From Apus apus (lineage: Eukaryota > Chordata > Aves > Apodiformes > Apodidae), in the NCBI RefSeq assembly GCF_020740795.1, contig NC_067285.1, positions 16,670,001-16,734,000 of the forward strand: a stretch of 64,000 nt of DNA, written 5' to 3'. Below the pieces are notes generated by a model that saw nothing but the letters and a program-made list of their open reading frames with translations, searched no databases and was not told where the DNA came from. Within the stretch, counting starts at the first letter, position 1; each line of letters opens with the position of its first letter. The position numbers and the translations under genes are program-made. This document shows, one piece after another, positions 48,001 to 61,312 of the stretch.

Positions 48001-48473
48001 CACTGACAGCTACTTTCAGCAAACATTATGTGTTAAAAAGGAGCCATAATGTGAGTTTCCTTTGCAGGACTTGCCCCTAAAACAGCAGAGCAAGCAGCTG
48101 TGCAGTACTGGAGAGAGGGATTTTTCTCCTTGTGCCCTGACACAGTTTCGTAGGGCCAGCAGCCTTGTTTCCAGAAAGGTGCAGCTTCACACTTTACAGA
48201 GAGGTTTGTTTTTGACTGCCAGGAAAAGGAGGGCAGGGCTGTAAACAAAACTCTTACAGGAGAAAACGGTAGGTTCAATCTCCAGGGTAGCTGCCTTGGT
48301 AAAGATGCTTAGGAGGTCACCATTGAGTTATAGCTGTTAGATACACCAATTATCACAGTCCCAAAGCTTTTTACTTTGCAACTATCACACTTCAGCTGGC
48401 TTACAGTGATGCAGAATCAAAGTGCTTTACTTTTGATAACTGTTTTCTTACAATTGACATTGCTGTAGATAGA

Positions 48474-48602
48474 GAATCTTAGAATCACAGAATAGTTAGT
48501 TGGAAGGGACCTTAAAGATCATCAAGTTCCAACTTCCCTGCCTGGGCAGGGACACCTCCCACTAGATCAGGCTGCTCAGAGCCCTACCCAACCTTGCCTA
48601 GA
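48474..48602 (-). mobile_element. CR1 LINE, short 3' fragment
   Basis: Reverse complement of the CR1 3' terminus: AGAATCACAGAAT at the left, then GGAAGGGACCTTAAAGATCAT and GGGACACCTCCCACTAGA. Only about 125 bp remain. Confidence 0.9.
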
Positions 48603-49110
48603 GGTTTGGCATGTCTTTTAATGAATTAAGTCTTTGTCTTGTAATTATTCATGTACTGAACTCCACACTTCTCAAAGCCCTGCTTCTGGGCTCTGCTATG
48701 TCACTGGCTGGCTGTGGTTTTGAAACAGCAAAAGTGGCAAAACTACAACAGCACTAGGATTTCAGAAGAAACTTCTGGATCAGACACATTGTCCTTGCAA
48801 GCCAAAGCACAAAAGGAGCAGGAGTGGGGTCAGGCCACCAGCTGTGTGGCTGCCCTCCTGCCTGCTTAACTTCTTTGGACAGAGAGGACGTAGGTATGCT
48901 AAGAAAACAGTAAGAGAGGAGAGCAGAAACCTAGCCCTTTGCCTGCTGGTTTTGCTGAACTTTGCAGCTGCGGTAGGCTGAGCCGGTGCAGGGTAACAGC
49001 TTCCTCCCTTCCCATCCTCCTTTGGCCTCCTTCATGTCCCTGATCCCTAATATCTGCCCCTGCACTGTGGTCTCCTTCCCTCCTGCAGATCCCTGGACAG
49101 ACCATAAATG

Positions 49111-49199
49111 TGTTGGTTTTGAGGGTTTTTTTTTGTCTGGTTGTTGTGTGGTTTGGTTTTTTTGTGTGTGTGTTTTGTTTGTTTGTTTGTTTGTTTTTG
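49111..49199. repeat. G/T-rich low-complexity tract with (GTTT)n
   Basis: T runs with G, a (TG)n stretch and five GTTT units. Confidence 0.85.
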
Positions 49200-52100
49200 T
49201 CCCCTCGTGCTCCCTGCACGTCTCTCCTCTGTACCAGGCTTTCCCTTTCCCCTCATCTGTCAATCTCTCATAGCAGTATTCAGCGTTGCTCTGTCTCCCC
49301 ATACCTGTCAAGAGGCTACCGAATCCCATGGCTCCTATCTGAATTTCCCCCTTAGCCTCCTATCCCTAGTGCAGTGAAGGCAGCCTCTCCAGTCTTTATT
49401 TGTCTGGGAAATAGCTCATTTAACTGGGACAGGGAGGATGGGCAGAGATGAGAAAGAGCCATTGTTATGCTGAAAGCAGTTAATGGGTGCCACCAGACAC
49501 TTGTGTGATCTACAGACCGTAGCAGAAGTCCCTTAAGCTGTGCTGCTGCTGCCCAGGGCCTTTCCCACTTCTTACTTCCCACTCTTCTGATTTTCCTCCA
49601 GTTGAAGAAGGGCCTAGCACTGATCTCCACTATTCTTTAGCATTCTTTTCTAATGGACTGGATGGGCTAGTCAAAACATGCTGTGCTACACAGGGTTGAG
49701 ACTCTGGAGTTGAGAAAAGGCTTTACAAAATGTCATAAAAAATCTGAGATTTTTGTTTTGGAGAGGGGCTTGGTGAGCAGGATCTGTCTTTCATGGGAAG
49801 GACTGTCAGCTGCAGTTGCAGACAGGTCTCTGTGCCTTCTTGGAGTTAGCTGTGCACTGGGTGGCTGTGCAGAGGAGGGTGGGATTTGGTGACTTGGGCT
49901 CTTACTTTACCTTGAGTATTTAAATGTGCCATGAGAAAGAAAAATAACACTTTTCTGGGAGGAAAGTCTGCATTTTACAGGCAGATGCTGGGCCTTCAGA
50001 AGATGTGTCTATCAGCTGCCCATTCTGAGTGTCCCTGTTTTATTAAGGAATTCTTCCTTTGTGTTTCTGTAAAAATTTGCCTTAACTCTTGATTGGAATG
50101 GAGCTTTTGTGGTTAATTGGTTAAAAAGATTAAAATAATTTAAAAGCTTAAATAACTTATCTCAGACTTTTACACCAAAAAATCATTCAGTCATATTTCT
50201 GCCACTTCTCAGGGGGCTCCCTATTGGAATTGTTGCTCACATATTCAGTTCTGCTGACTGAAGACTTGGAAAGGAGTTAAATTTTCACCTCTTCTCGTTT
50301 TGTGTGTTTTTTTGTTTTTTTTTCCCCTCTTTCCTTCATTCTCTGTCTGGATCACAAATGCTGACATTAATATTTGATGTTTCACAACTAGTAAGTCTCT
50401 TGTGACCAAAAATGTGAAAGATGGGTAAAATTTTACTTGTCAGAAATTGAGTGTTACTGATTCATTGCAACAAATCCAAGTGGCTGGTGGGGTGTCTGTA
50501 AATATGCTATCATGAATCACTAGTGACCTCTAAGGGGAAGATAATGTCAGATTGCCTACAGGTACATGTTCTAGATTGGTATGGAAGATGGCTGTTTCCA
50601 TATTCCCTGAGATGCATAGGGAAGGTACTTGAAACAAATCTTGTCAGAAACAGGGTGGCTGACATACGGTGTCATTCACCTATGAGTCACATACAGCCCA
50701 ACTCATCAGTGGCTGAAGTTGTTAATATATCACTGTCCTTTAGTGGTCTATGAAAATGAACTTTTGATCCCAGTCCTGTTTTAAGTAAACAGATGACCCC
50801 ATCAAGCAACACCATCCCATTTGGGAGCTCTACAGAGGCTAAAGCTGGCAGTAAAAGATCTGCCAGTTAGACATCGTTAGTCAGCTGTGAACTTTTGTCC
50901 AGGGTGGTTGTGAAAGGACACAGGAGGAAGTAGGAGTGACACTTGGGCCTTACTGATTTTTGCTAGATGTTTTTCTTAACTCCAGTTCCTTCTGTCACAA
51001 GGAATTTTGGAAATTAAGAGTATTATCCATGAATAAACTCCAGCGGCAGAAAAGGTTAGTAACCCTGCTTGTCTTTGCTAGAGATTGCCTGTGCAGTGGC
51101 AGGAGAGAGTTCATATATGGTTCAACTGTCCTTCTACTCTGCTGAGAGGACTGTAGTGGCAGCCCAACAATCTGCTGCTTTTAGTTTGAGTGGTGCTGAA
51201 GAATTACGGTTAGCACACGTGCAAGATTTGGGCTTGATCTGAACTCTGTGATAAAATGAATAAGTGTTTCTACCAGAACTAGCACACAGATTGAACTCTT
51301 ACCCATTTCAGTGCTAGAAACCAAAATGTATTGCAACATGCTGTGCTTAAGGGATGTATACCAAGGGCTGCTTCAAATTTGATCTTAAAAATGCTTTTTC
51401 ATGAGCAAGAAAATTCACTGTCTATAAACATTTTTTTTTCAGATTACAGTCTTCTTTGCTAAGACTAAGTCATTAGTCTGTAGTTAAGGACTGTCTTATA
51501 CCATAAAGCTGGATAACCTTTTTTTTGTTGGGGGGGAGGGAAGTGAGCTGCATGGCCTTTCACCCTCTAGCTTTACAAGCAAAGCCAAACTTCTGGGCAA
51601 TCACTGTGCAAAATGCTTTTTCACTCCCCCTCTTCACTGATGGCTGCAAACAAAGGTCTTTAGGGCTGGCTACCCCAGTCTTCAGGACTTTTAAGGGTCT
51701 TTACTTGACTGGAGATCAAAGGTTTCTCCTTAAAGAGTTTATCACTCAGACAAATACTCTGCAGTTAGCATTTCAAACTAGGCTTACAAGTCAAATAATT
51801 TAGCAATTTCTTCTAACCATGTGGCCTTATGCAGAGGCTGCTGGATGCCAATTATAGCACCACTTTGACATGGAGTGCAGCATTATCTATTGACAAATGT
51901 GTGCACCCTTTTCACCACTCTTTACTGCAGAGAAAAGTCGTTTTCACATATTTTCAGTAAGTCTCAGACTGCTCAGCTGGGGTTTGAGTTGCTTCCTGGG
52001 ACTGAGTATGTCTCTTTATCTCTCTGCCTCTGCGAAAAGTGATTTTCTCTTTTGAAAGCATACAAGCTATGAAGACATGTAACTGCATGGTAGGCACTAT

Positions 52101-54639
52101 TATCATTGGTGTACAATGCAGTAATGTGATTAAAACAATGTCTTAAACATTGTTCAGATGCCCCTGACCATTAGCCCTTCTCTGTTCAAAGTTGTTATCA
52201 GAATGTCTTGGCACATTAGAAGCCAGGCAGAAGATATTTCCTGTTGTGCTGTTGTGTACAGGCCAAGCCAGTGCCCAGAATGATTTTCTAGGTAAACCTG
52301 TACCAACAGCTCTTTCATATTAGCTGCTTGAGTTTGGAGCTCTGTCTGTTTCCTGTGCTAGATTTTAATCTGTTATATTCTACATAGCTTCTCTTGCTGC
52401 ACTTGTCACTTTGAGAATCTTCCCGAAGTGCATTGAGCAATGACAATAGCATGTGTCTTGGATTCATGTAGGTTTTCATTTCAGGCAGAGAAATTGAATA
52501 ATTTACTTGTTTTGGGGAAGGTGAAACTTTTTATTTCTATTAGTTTTTACATACATCTTCACAAAAAAAAATAAAGAACAAAACTGTTCAAAATTTTCTC
52601 ATAGTATCTAGGCATCTGAAGCATGGACTAGGAGTCCTAAAGGGTATTTTCTGCCCCATCTTTGAACCAAACAATCTCCAGATCTTGAGGGCCCTAGATG
52701 CATTGCTTTCCTACTAGATATGCTCTGGATGTCATCTGACAGAGGGAAAATAGAAAGGGTGTCTCGGTTTCATCTAGTTGCCTGCTAATGAAAGTTGTTA
52801 TGCAAGACTTAGTCATAAGTCATACCTTGGCTGGGTGACATGTTTCTCCCCTCTGCTAGGAAAGCATTCCTAACCAGACACCCTCCAGGAGCATAGTGGA
52901 GTGCTCAGCTCTGGAGGAGAAATTTAACTTTGCCTGGGAAAATTGTGGCAGAGCAAGGTTCTAAGTATCCACTGATCTGGTCAGGAAGTGGGATTCTAAC
53001 ATGGGAGTTGTGGAGCTTGTCTGAAAATGAGGGGCTTGGCTACATCCTTTGTGAAGTTGTAGATCTTTTGAAGAAAGCTTGATTAGACTGAGGATGAGTT
53101 TGATATTATCATTTTGGCTACCATGGTGGTGCAATGTCTAGATGAGTGTGGAATTTGTGTTCAGCTCTATCTGCTTTTTACACTGCCATGGACAACCTTA
53201 GCACTGGATAACAAACACACATTTCTAAAGGTGACTAAGTTTGAGTTTTGAGTGGAGAATACTTCCAAGGATGAAAGCTAAGTTCTTAGGGACCCAAGTC
53301 CCTTGAGTCCAAAGACTCAAGTTTTGTCCTCTGTGATTTAGTTCAGTTGTTTCCTATTATGACCGTACGGACCAATGCACTGGGGAGCATATTTGCTCAT
53401 AGGAAAAACTGACAAGAGCGAGGCAAGAAGCAGCAACACTGACTTACTGCAGAAATGCTCATGTTTCCTAATGGGCTATAAATATTGCTGTGCCTGAATG
53501 TGAGCATTGTCCACTTTATTATCTCTACCTGGAAAGAAGAATTGAATAAAAGATATTCATAGACCCGAACCTTTTAGAGTGAGTTATCAAATAGTAGGAG
53601 AACTTGGAATATGAGGGTTAAATCTGGAAAACGTGTGTTAGAGACTGAATCAATGCAAAATATGAATTCCTTGTTTCTCCAAATAGGGTATTTTGGTTTG
53701 TTCATGTTATTTCCATGTAGTAATTTGGGATCCAGATTTGCATTCCTCACTCAAATGCACAATTAATGTAAAAGAATCACCTAATCTGAAAAAGAGTCGT
53801 GATAAGCCTGAGTGAAAAGAGCAGGACTGGGCGGCAGCTCATACACTACAGACTAATAATTTCTTGGCATATCATGTTCTACAAAAACTAGAAATTAAAA
53901 TATCACACTGACTGTAAAAATCTTCCTACACTTCACCACATCCTAGGGTATGTTTTCTTTTGGAAGTAACAATATACTGAACTTTCAATGTAAGCAAGTC
54001 AACATTCTGTATAATATATTCCTACCTCTGCTATTGCTTGGTGAAGTGTCCCTTGCCTAATTTAGTATCTGCTGATGCAAGTGGTAGGAGGAAGTTGGGA
54101 GAGAAAGAACTGCTGTTTCTAGGTTTTAATTTTGAGAGAAACTATGTCAATATATGTCAATACTTCGCAGGTGTTATTTTCAAGATAACTTTTTTGTGGC
54201 AACAATGTGGTAATTTTTATATCAGAGCTAGCATTTTTACCATAAGCAATATATGTTATGGTAGCTCTGGACTAGAATAGATCTTCTTTGACACTGCTTT
54301 TGGAGGTAACTACTATCTGGTCACGAAACCCATTCTCAAAATGTATCAAACTTGAGCTTAAAACATACACTCTTACTGAATGTCACTTTTCTGATAGTTA
54401 AACCTTTGAAATACCAAAAAATAATTGCTCAGAGCTAGATTATATCTATTTATTCATGCACAAAATTGGTTTTAAAATTAATATTTTCCCATTTTGGGTA
54501 TTTTGTCTTTTATTTATGGACAGCCATCCTGGCAGTCTTCATTCTATTGCACCACATGAGCCTTTTCATTCTCCTCCAGGATTCTGTCATGCAGCAAGTC
54601 TTTTTTTCAGCCATTCAATTTTGAACAAAGATTAATTTA

Positions 54640-54830
54640 AAATGTGTGGTAATGTGAACAGTATTCCAGATGAGGCTTGAACAACACTTTCTCCAGTGTT
54701 ATGTATATTTGAGTATTTCCAATGGAAATACCTTGCCTCATATATTCCAGGATCACTTTTGGCTTTTCGCAACAGTATCGTGTTGGTGACTCAGTCTTTT
54801 CATGATCAGGTAATATCTCCTGATCTTTTT
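54640..54830 (-). repeat. Probable degraded CR1/L3-type LINE remnant
   Basis: Phrases such as AGTATTCCAGATGAGG and GGATCACTTTTGGCTTTT, with GGTGACTCA nearby, resemble the antisense of an ancient CR1/L3-like repeat widespread in amniotes. Orientation and limits are tentative. Confidence 0.35.
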
Positions 54831-57800
54831 TTCCTTCTGTGATGTGGTTGTTGTTTTTTTTTCCAGCTAATGAGCCCCTTAGCGTAATTTAAATTCTTGC
54901 TTTTAGTTGCTAAATACATATACTTTATATATAATTACTTTTCATTCCACTTCTGCTACTGTAGTCTTCAAGAGCATCTGTTTCTCTCGTGTGGTGTTCT
55001 GATCATTCTCTTTTGGATATCACCACCTTCTGGCTTTTTGTCCTCTTGTGAAATGAGATGGTTACAAAACTGATCTAATTGCTTCTGACTAAATATTCCT
55101 CCTTTCAGCACTTCCCCCTAGGAAATTTATCAGCTCCTACCTTCTCTATCTTAACTAACAATGACTTACAAAGCATAGCATCAAGTGCTCCAGTGCAGGC
55201 TTCTTCTGTGTGCAGAACTTCTGTTATTTTCTTAAAACAAATCAGCATTAAAATCTCTGAATTCACGAATACCAGCATAAATTCTCGCTGGTAGCATTGA
55301 GCTTTGTATCTTAATTCTGTTAAATTTCCTGCAAAACTTTCCTTAACTTTATTAAGGATGCATTATTAAAAATATATGCATTTCAAATATGGATAATGGT
55401 ATTATTAATAGGTGCTGTTTTGTGGTACATTAGTGGAACATTCAATAGCTAATTCTTCCCATAATGGGGGATAGAATGCAGTAAGATAATATTTTTTTTT
55501 AAAATGCTTGTCTGAATTGCTCTTTTATCTGTTGCTTTCTCCACTCAGAATCAAAATTATGAAATTTCAAACCTGATGAAAGAATTCTCAATACTATAGT
55601 TGTGCAATATTTATTACAGCTTTGTAATAGGGACCTGGCACAGTTAATTTGTCCTAATAGGAAAACATGCTTCAAGAAATATTAATATTCTCCAAATTAC
55701 ATAGTGTATATGAAGGCATTAGTATAAATAATCTCTAAGTCCTTAATTTCTGTATCATTTAATGATTTTATGTTCTTTTGAGGTCTAGATCTTAGTGAAA
55801 CACAGCTAAGGTGAGGAGGGAAAAGATTAATTTTCTTTCTGCTATGGACAACCTCAAGCAGATATAACTACCTATACAAATCTATGTGTATACAATTGCA
55901 AAATAAAATTACAAAGTGGGAAGGCTTAAAAAAGTTTTCATGTTTGGACTCTATACAAATTACAGAAGGTATTTTACAATATTAGCCATTCTTTTAATAG
56001 TGTCTGTTCCTATATATTTTTTAATCAATGACTTATCATTAATAATGTTCTAGAAAAGGGAGTAAGTATGTGGTTTGGATATATAGTCAGTCATGATGAC
56101 AAATATGTCTGATAAGACACCAAAATATTTTCTTTACAAAATGGAAAGAAGCCATGAAAAATAGTTTTTTCCTCCTCAAAGAAAAATAACTGTTTTTATA
56201 ACTTCTGAAATACAGCTGAAAATTGTAAGAAGGCAAACATTTCTGCAGATTAGTTCAGACCTAGACACCTGGTTTTGGAACACAGAACCACCTGTGCTGT
56301 GTTAAGCATGAGAGGAAGGAAGTACAGTATACAAGGTAAAAAGTACAGGGCGAGGTGATGTGATGTATCCTTCAGGTCAAACAAGAGGCTGTTTGTAAAT
56401 GACCCTTCTGAGGCAGACATATGACTTCCCAGGATTGGAGCATTCTACAAAGGGATGCATAAATAGCAGTTGTTCACAGCAAGGGTTATACTATATGGCT
56501 ATTAGAGTGAATAGAAGCAACTCACTTCTTGCCAATGACAGGAAATAAGGTCAAGCAAAGATAACAGGTCTTTGAATTAGAGGTTTTCAAAATATTAGTC
56601 TTACGGCTTCAGTATATATTTGAATGAGTGGTTCTTTTTAAAATATCCTGGTTCTAAAACCAAGAGACATTTGAAACCAAGCCTATAAAACAGCAATCAT
56701 GAAGTTTTGTATCTGCCTTACCAGCTTCACTTACTCCAGAAGGCAGTACAATTAATAGCATAGCCAATCTGAATGTAAATAATTAAAAATGCAAGTGAGG
56801 GCTTCAGGGAATTTCTTATTCTGGAATCTAAAAATCTCTAAAAATCTCTAAAAAGAAGAAATCATGAAGTATGCCAATGCTGTAACACTGCTAAATATCT
56901 AACTTAATTGAGAAAATGCGTATTTGTACAGCAGTGTATTGCTTACTACTAATCTTTAGTATCTGCATTCCTGGGGTGCAGGAATAGTTCTTCTTTTCCA
57001 TAAACCTTTAATGGATTAACTACAGAATCTATTTCCAAAATGGGAAGCCTCAGCTTTCTTATTTGGCATTTCATAAAGGTAAATTGATATTTTCCTGTTA
57101 CACATTGTTGAATGTACCTCATAACTAATCATTCAAACCCCAGTCATTGCCATGTTTTAGAATGCAAGCATTTAATATCAGAATTTGCTAGGGAAAGTTT
57201 TACAGTGATTCCTATAAATTCAGTCTGAACTATTGTCCTCTTATTTCTTCAAAGCTTGCCAGGTATTTTTTTCCTGGAAGTATTTTAAATATGTAAAGCA
57301 ATTGCATATGTGATAGGTATATGAAATTAAATGACAGGCATAAACTTAGGATAATTTAACCTCTTACATATACATGTCCTGTTCAGTAATCACACAGTAA
57401 GGGGATCCCTATAAACTTGCTCCATAATGGGGTGAATTCAAAAGAGTGAATTAAAAATCAGTGGAGCTGTCAGCAACAGTGAAGATATGTGCCAAATATG
57501 AAAAAAATATTAACTATTCCTTTTTTTGGTAGCCCCTTTAGTAGACTAGCACATTTCATTAATTTCCTTTGAATATTTTCTAGTCAAAAGCAGTTAAATG
57601 CCAAATTATTTCTTACTACAGATGGCTGTAACAGTTTTTTGCCTCGACTGTATACATATTTCATAAGTTTAGTAGACATGTAATTTGACTTTGCACGTTG
57701 TTCTTTCAATAAAATACAAATCACTACTAGCTAAATTTCTGACTAGTCAGTAAACTCCTGTAGCATGAACAAATAGACCACGTATTTTATTCTAGTTTCT

Positions 57801-60800
57801 GTATGCATTTGTGTTTCAAGTCAAATGCACAAGAAAAAATGGATACGAATTTTTTTTAGAAGACAATAGAAAGTTTTGCCATTAGTTTGGCAAGTAAGGG
57901 TAAAAAAATCTTAATAGTCATTACCACGTGTTAGAAGGGCTAGAAAAAAAATTTAAACATCCTTTCACATTATCCCTTAATCATAGGCAATTTCCTTGAT
58001 GCAGGAGTTTCATACCTTTCACAGGGATGTCAAAATGACCCATCTAAGTAGATCAGGTGCAAGACAAGGGAGGAAAAAATTCACACATTCATGTTCCTTT
58101 TGTAATGCTGCAGCTCCTTCTTTAAAACAACAGAAGCATAATTCCACTTCAGGTTTTGCACGTAAGTGAAAAAACTTTCTTCTTTTATATGTTATGCTTT
58201 GTTCAGTAATAAAAAGCCAGTGATGTTAACTGGGTAGATAAATACTGTGATTACACGAGCAAAGTATTTGTTTCTGGTATAACCATGCTGTTCAGGCAGA
58301 AGAAATTTGAAATATTAAAATATATATATTAACAATAAACCACTATAGATGTATTCCATGCCTACAAGAAATATACTTTTAACAGAGTTTACAGAGTAAT
58401 CTATAATCATAATAATTAGGTCTATAGCAAGCAACAAATGCTAGAAGCAATTATATTACAGCTATGTTTTAAAGATTGCTGCTTTGAAACAAAGATAAGA
58501 TATGGTTGTGTGGTTAAAAATGTTTTCTCCACTACTGTACACATCTCTAAATGGTAATAAACAACAGAAGGTAGTCACCCTCATCAGCTATATCATATAA
58601 AAAAATCTAATTCAAGTCTGAATTGTAGCCTGACTACACAGGAAGGGAGAGACTCTTCCTAAAAAACACTATTCCAAGGTCATAGGTCCATTTGCTTCAC
58701 AAAAATGTCTGCTGTCAAAATTCCAATTAATTTTTACATATTCCAGTACATAGCTTTGGGAAGACAGAATGGGGAAAAAAATTATATGATTTGAATCCTG
58801 CCACATCTGAGCAGATCAAGATCTAGCTTTAATTGTTCTATTCTCTCTTCAGTTTAGCCATATTAGTGACATATTTCTAGTTACAAGCTACAGAAAGACA
58901 GTGGTGTGTTGCATGTGGTCTGAGCAGCATAGCAGAAAAAAATCTGATTCTTGTTAATTCCCAACAATGAAAAGTTCATTCATAAATAAAAAATGAAAGA
59001 TTGCTGCTAATCAGCAAATTCTGAAGAAAAAAGAAAACAGGAAAAACTCATACTCCCTGACCCCCTTCACTCCTAGTAAAACTTTGAGCTGGTCAGTCTC
59101 ATTTCTTTAGCGCTTTGTTTCCACATATAAGACCAAAGTACTCTTAACAGTACCTTCACATCAGTCTAGGTGTGCTGGAGGAGAAAAACTACTTCTTACC
59201 TGGAATTTCTCAAAGGTTAGTGGTATTTGCCTCTAAAGTTTAGAGTCTACTCACTCAGCAGCTGCTATTCAATAGTTATGTTGAGATTATTACCACAGAG
59301 CAGCCAGCAGTTGCCTTTCCCCAAGGCACATGGCAGCAGCAATCAGGATTGGTTACATTGCTTCTCCTAGTATTGCTTCTGCACTGGGAAGGTGTTTGTT
59401 ATCCTCACTTCCTTACAGAAATTCCAAGTCTCCAATTTGTTTTGGCCTTATTGAGGAAGTGGTAGAGGAAAAGAGGGGAATTTTGTTTTGCAGTTCAACT
59501 TCTGTTTTTTTCTCAAGTGTTAAGGATGGTTAGAAAGAAACAGCAACTGTGTTGTTTAGAATCATGTTAGAAAATAAAAAGTTTTTTCTCCTTTTTTTCC
59601 CCTTCCCAATTCTAACTTTGCTGACTTGAATAAAGAATTTTTGTTTTAACAGTGTGTAGGGTAATATCAGCTTGACAATACGTTCTAGTTCTTTGTGGTG
59701 TTTATATATGAAAGATTATCTGTCTCACATTGGTCTTTTCTTCCACTATTAATTCACTTTAATGATTATATGTTTCTACTGTATATTCTGTGAGCACCCT
59801 AAAGTAAATCTCTGCCTGCTGTTTGTTTTTCCTACTTTCTTGGGTCTTTAATTTTTGTTTTAAAACATTAAGGAACTAATGCCAGATTTGCTTCTGTTTG
59901 TCCTCTTGAGTTATTCCTTTCTCTTTAAAAGGTTTTACCTAGAGTTTGTTGACTATTAACTCTTTTATTCATGTCATCCTGGCACAAAGGATGGCATTTT
60001 TCCAGGTTTGAATTACTTTTTTTCTGGCAACTGTCTACAGTTAAATATTTTATAGGTTCTTGAGAGGTATGCAACTCCTCCATGTTTGCTATCTGTACCT
60101 GGAGGAGATGTATTAATTCACTGAGCATGACTACCCAGAGCTCAATAATTTTGCACTCCCAAACTACTAAGCAGCTCTCTGAACAGCACCATCTCAGATG
60201 TATTTTAAAACTGGTCAGTCCTGTGTGTGGTCACAATGGTTGTAATACCTCAGTACTGTAGTCCCAATGCATTTGATTTGCATTTTTCTTAATGAGAAAA
60301 TGAAGTGTTATCATTCCCATATCACATATGGTTCAGAATGCTGAATTCTGGTGAATTATACACTTCAACACAGATTTTCAGCTCCTCATCTCGTGTCCTA
60401 CTGCCTGAGTTTTAGTATGGTTACTGTGCTTTATGTATTGTTTCTATCTCAACCTTTTAGAGGAAAGCTCTTTAAGACATAGGAGTCTACATAGTCTGAA
60501 ATTGCTGAGGTTTTGGATGAAAAATGCCAACAAGTTGTAAAAGTTTGAGTATGAACTCAAGTCCTTCTGCTTTGTTGTATTTTCTGTCTACATAGGTGCA
60601 GGGTTTTTTATTCTCTTGCTTTACACTTATGGACTTTCTCTGTCTACTGTAGTAACATTCAAAAACATTAATATTGCATCTGAGGTGCCTGCTGAGTGTT
60701 TCTGACACTTACCCTGGAAGGGGCACACATGTTAGTAATGATATCTCCAGCTGCTGCTAAATAAATCATAATGCCATCTTAAAAACATTGACAAAATAGA

Positions 60801-61287
60801 ACCAGATTCCATATTGAAAGCTGGCCAATCTTTCATATGAATGTCTTTCACAGAAATTCTTGGGCACCTGTTATAAGACTTATTCTTCACTTTTAATTAA
60901 AAGATATCCGTAAGTATTTTTATTAAATACCTAGGCACACAGGGTCAGCTCTTCTTATCTTTTGTTTCTTTCCCATAGAGTGAAAATCATCTGCCAAGCA
61001 TTGTACTCTGTGGAGGGTTTGTGCTTTGAGGGCCATGTTGAAAAGGGGAACCTAAAATGAATGTACAACTCTGAAGCTATGTTTGTATACCCAAGACACA
61101 GAATGCTGCCCTGAAATGCTGGCAATTTTTACTTTCATTTTGAGCTGTCCTCTAGAAATGAAAACACAATCCTGATATCCCTTCCTACTGGAGAAGCATG
61201 AGTATATTAGAGAAAAAATATTGCACGTTTAAATAGTAAGGAATGAACGCGTACATGGGATAGGATTTTTAAGTAACTCCATGATAC

Positions 61288-61312
61288 TTTTTTTTTTTTT
61301 TTTATTTTTTTA
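61288..61312. repeat. T-rich tract
   Basis: T run interrupted by a single A. Confidence 0.85.

Larger units (their letters stand above)
40549..48473. other. Gene-poor region downstream of CYP26A1, part 1
   Basis: AT-rich with no recognisable exon, RNA gene or promoter island. It contains an ATAATG-type simple repeat at 41.74 kb and a possible old LINE remnant at 44.66-45.05 kb. A homeodomain-site-rich segment is near 45.70-46.00 kb. Confidence 0.6.

Noticed and set aside
48899-49329. Lys/Thr/Gln-rich minus-strand open frames
   Set aside because: They read the complement of the (GTTT)n tract at 49.1 kb.
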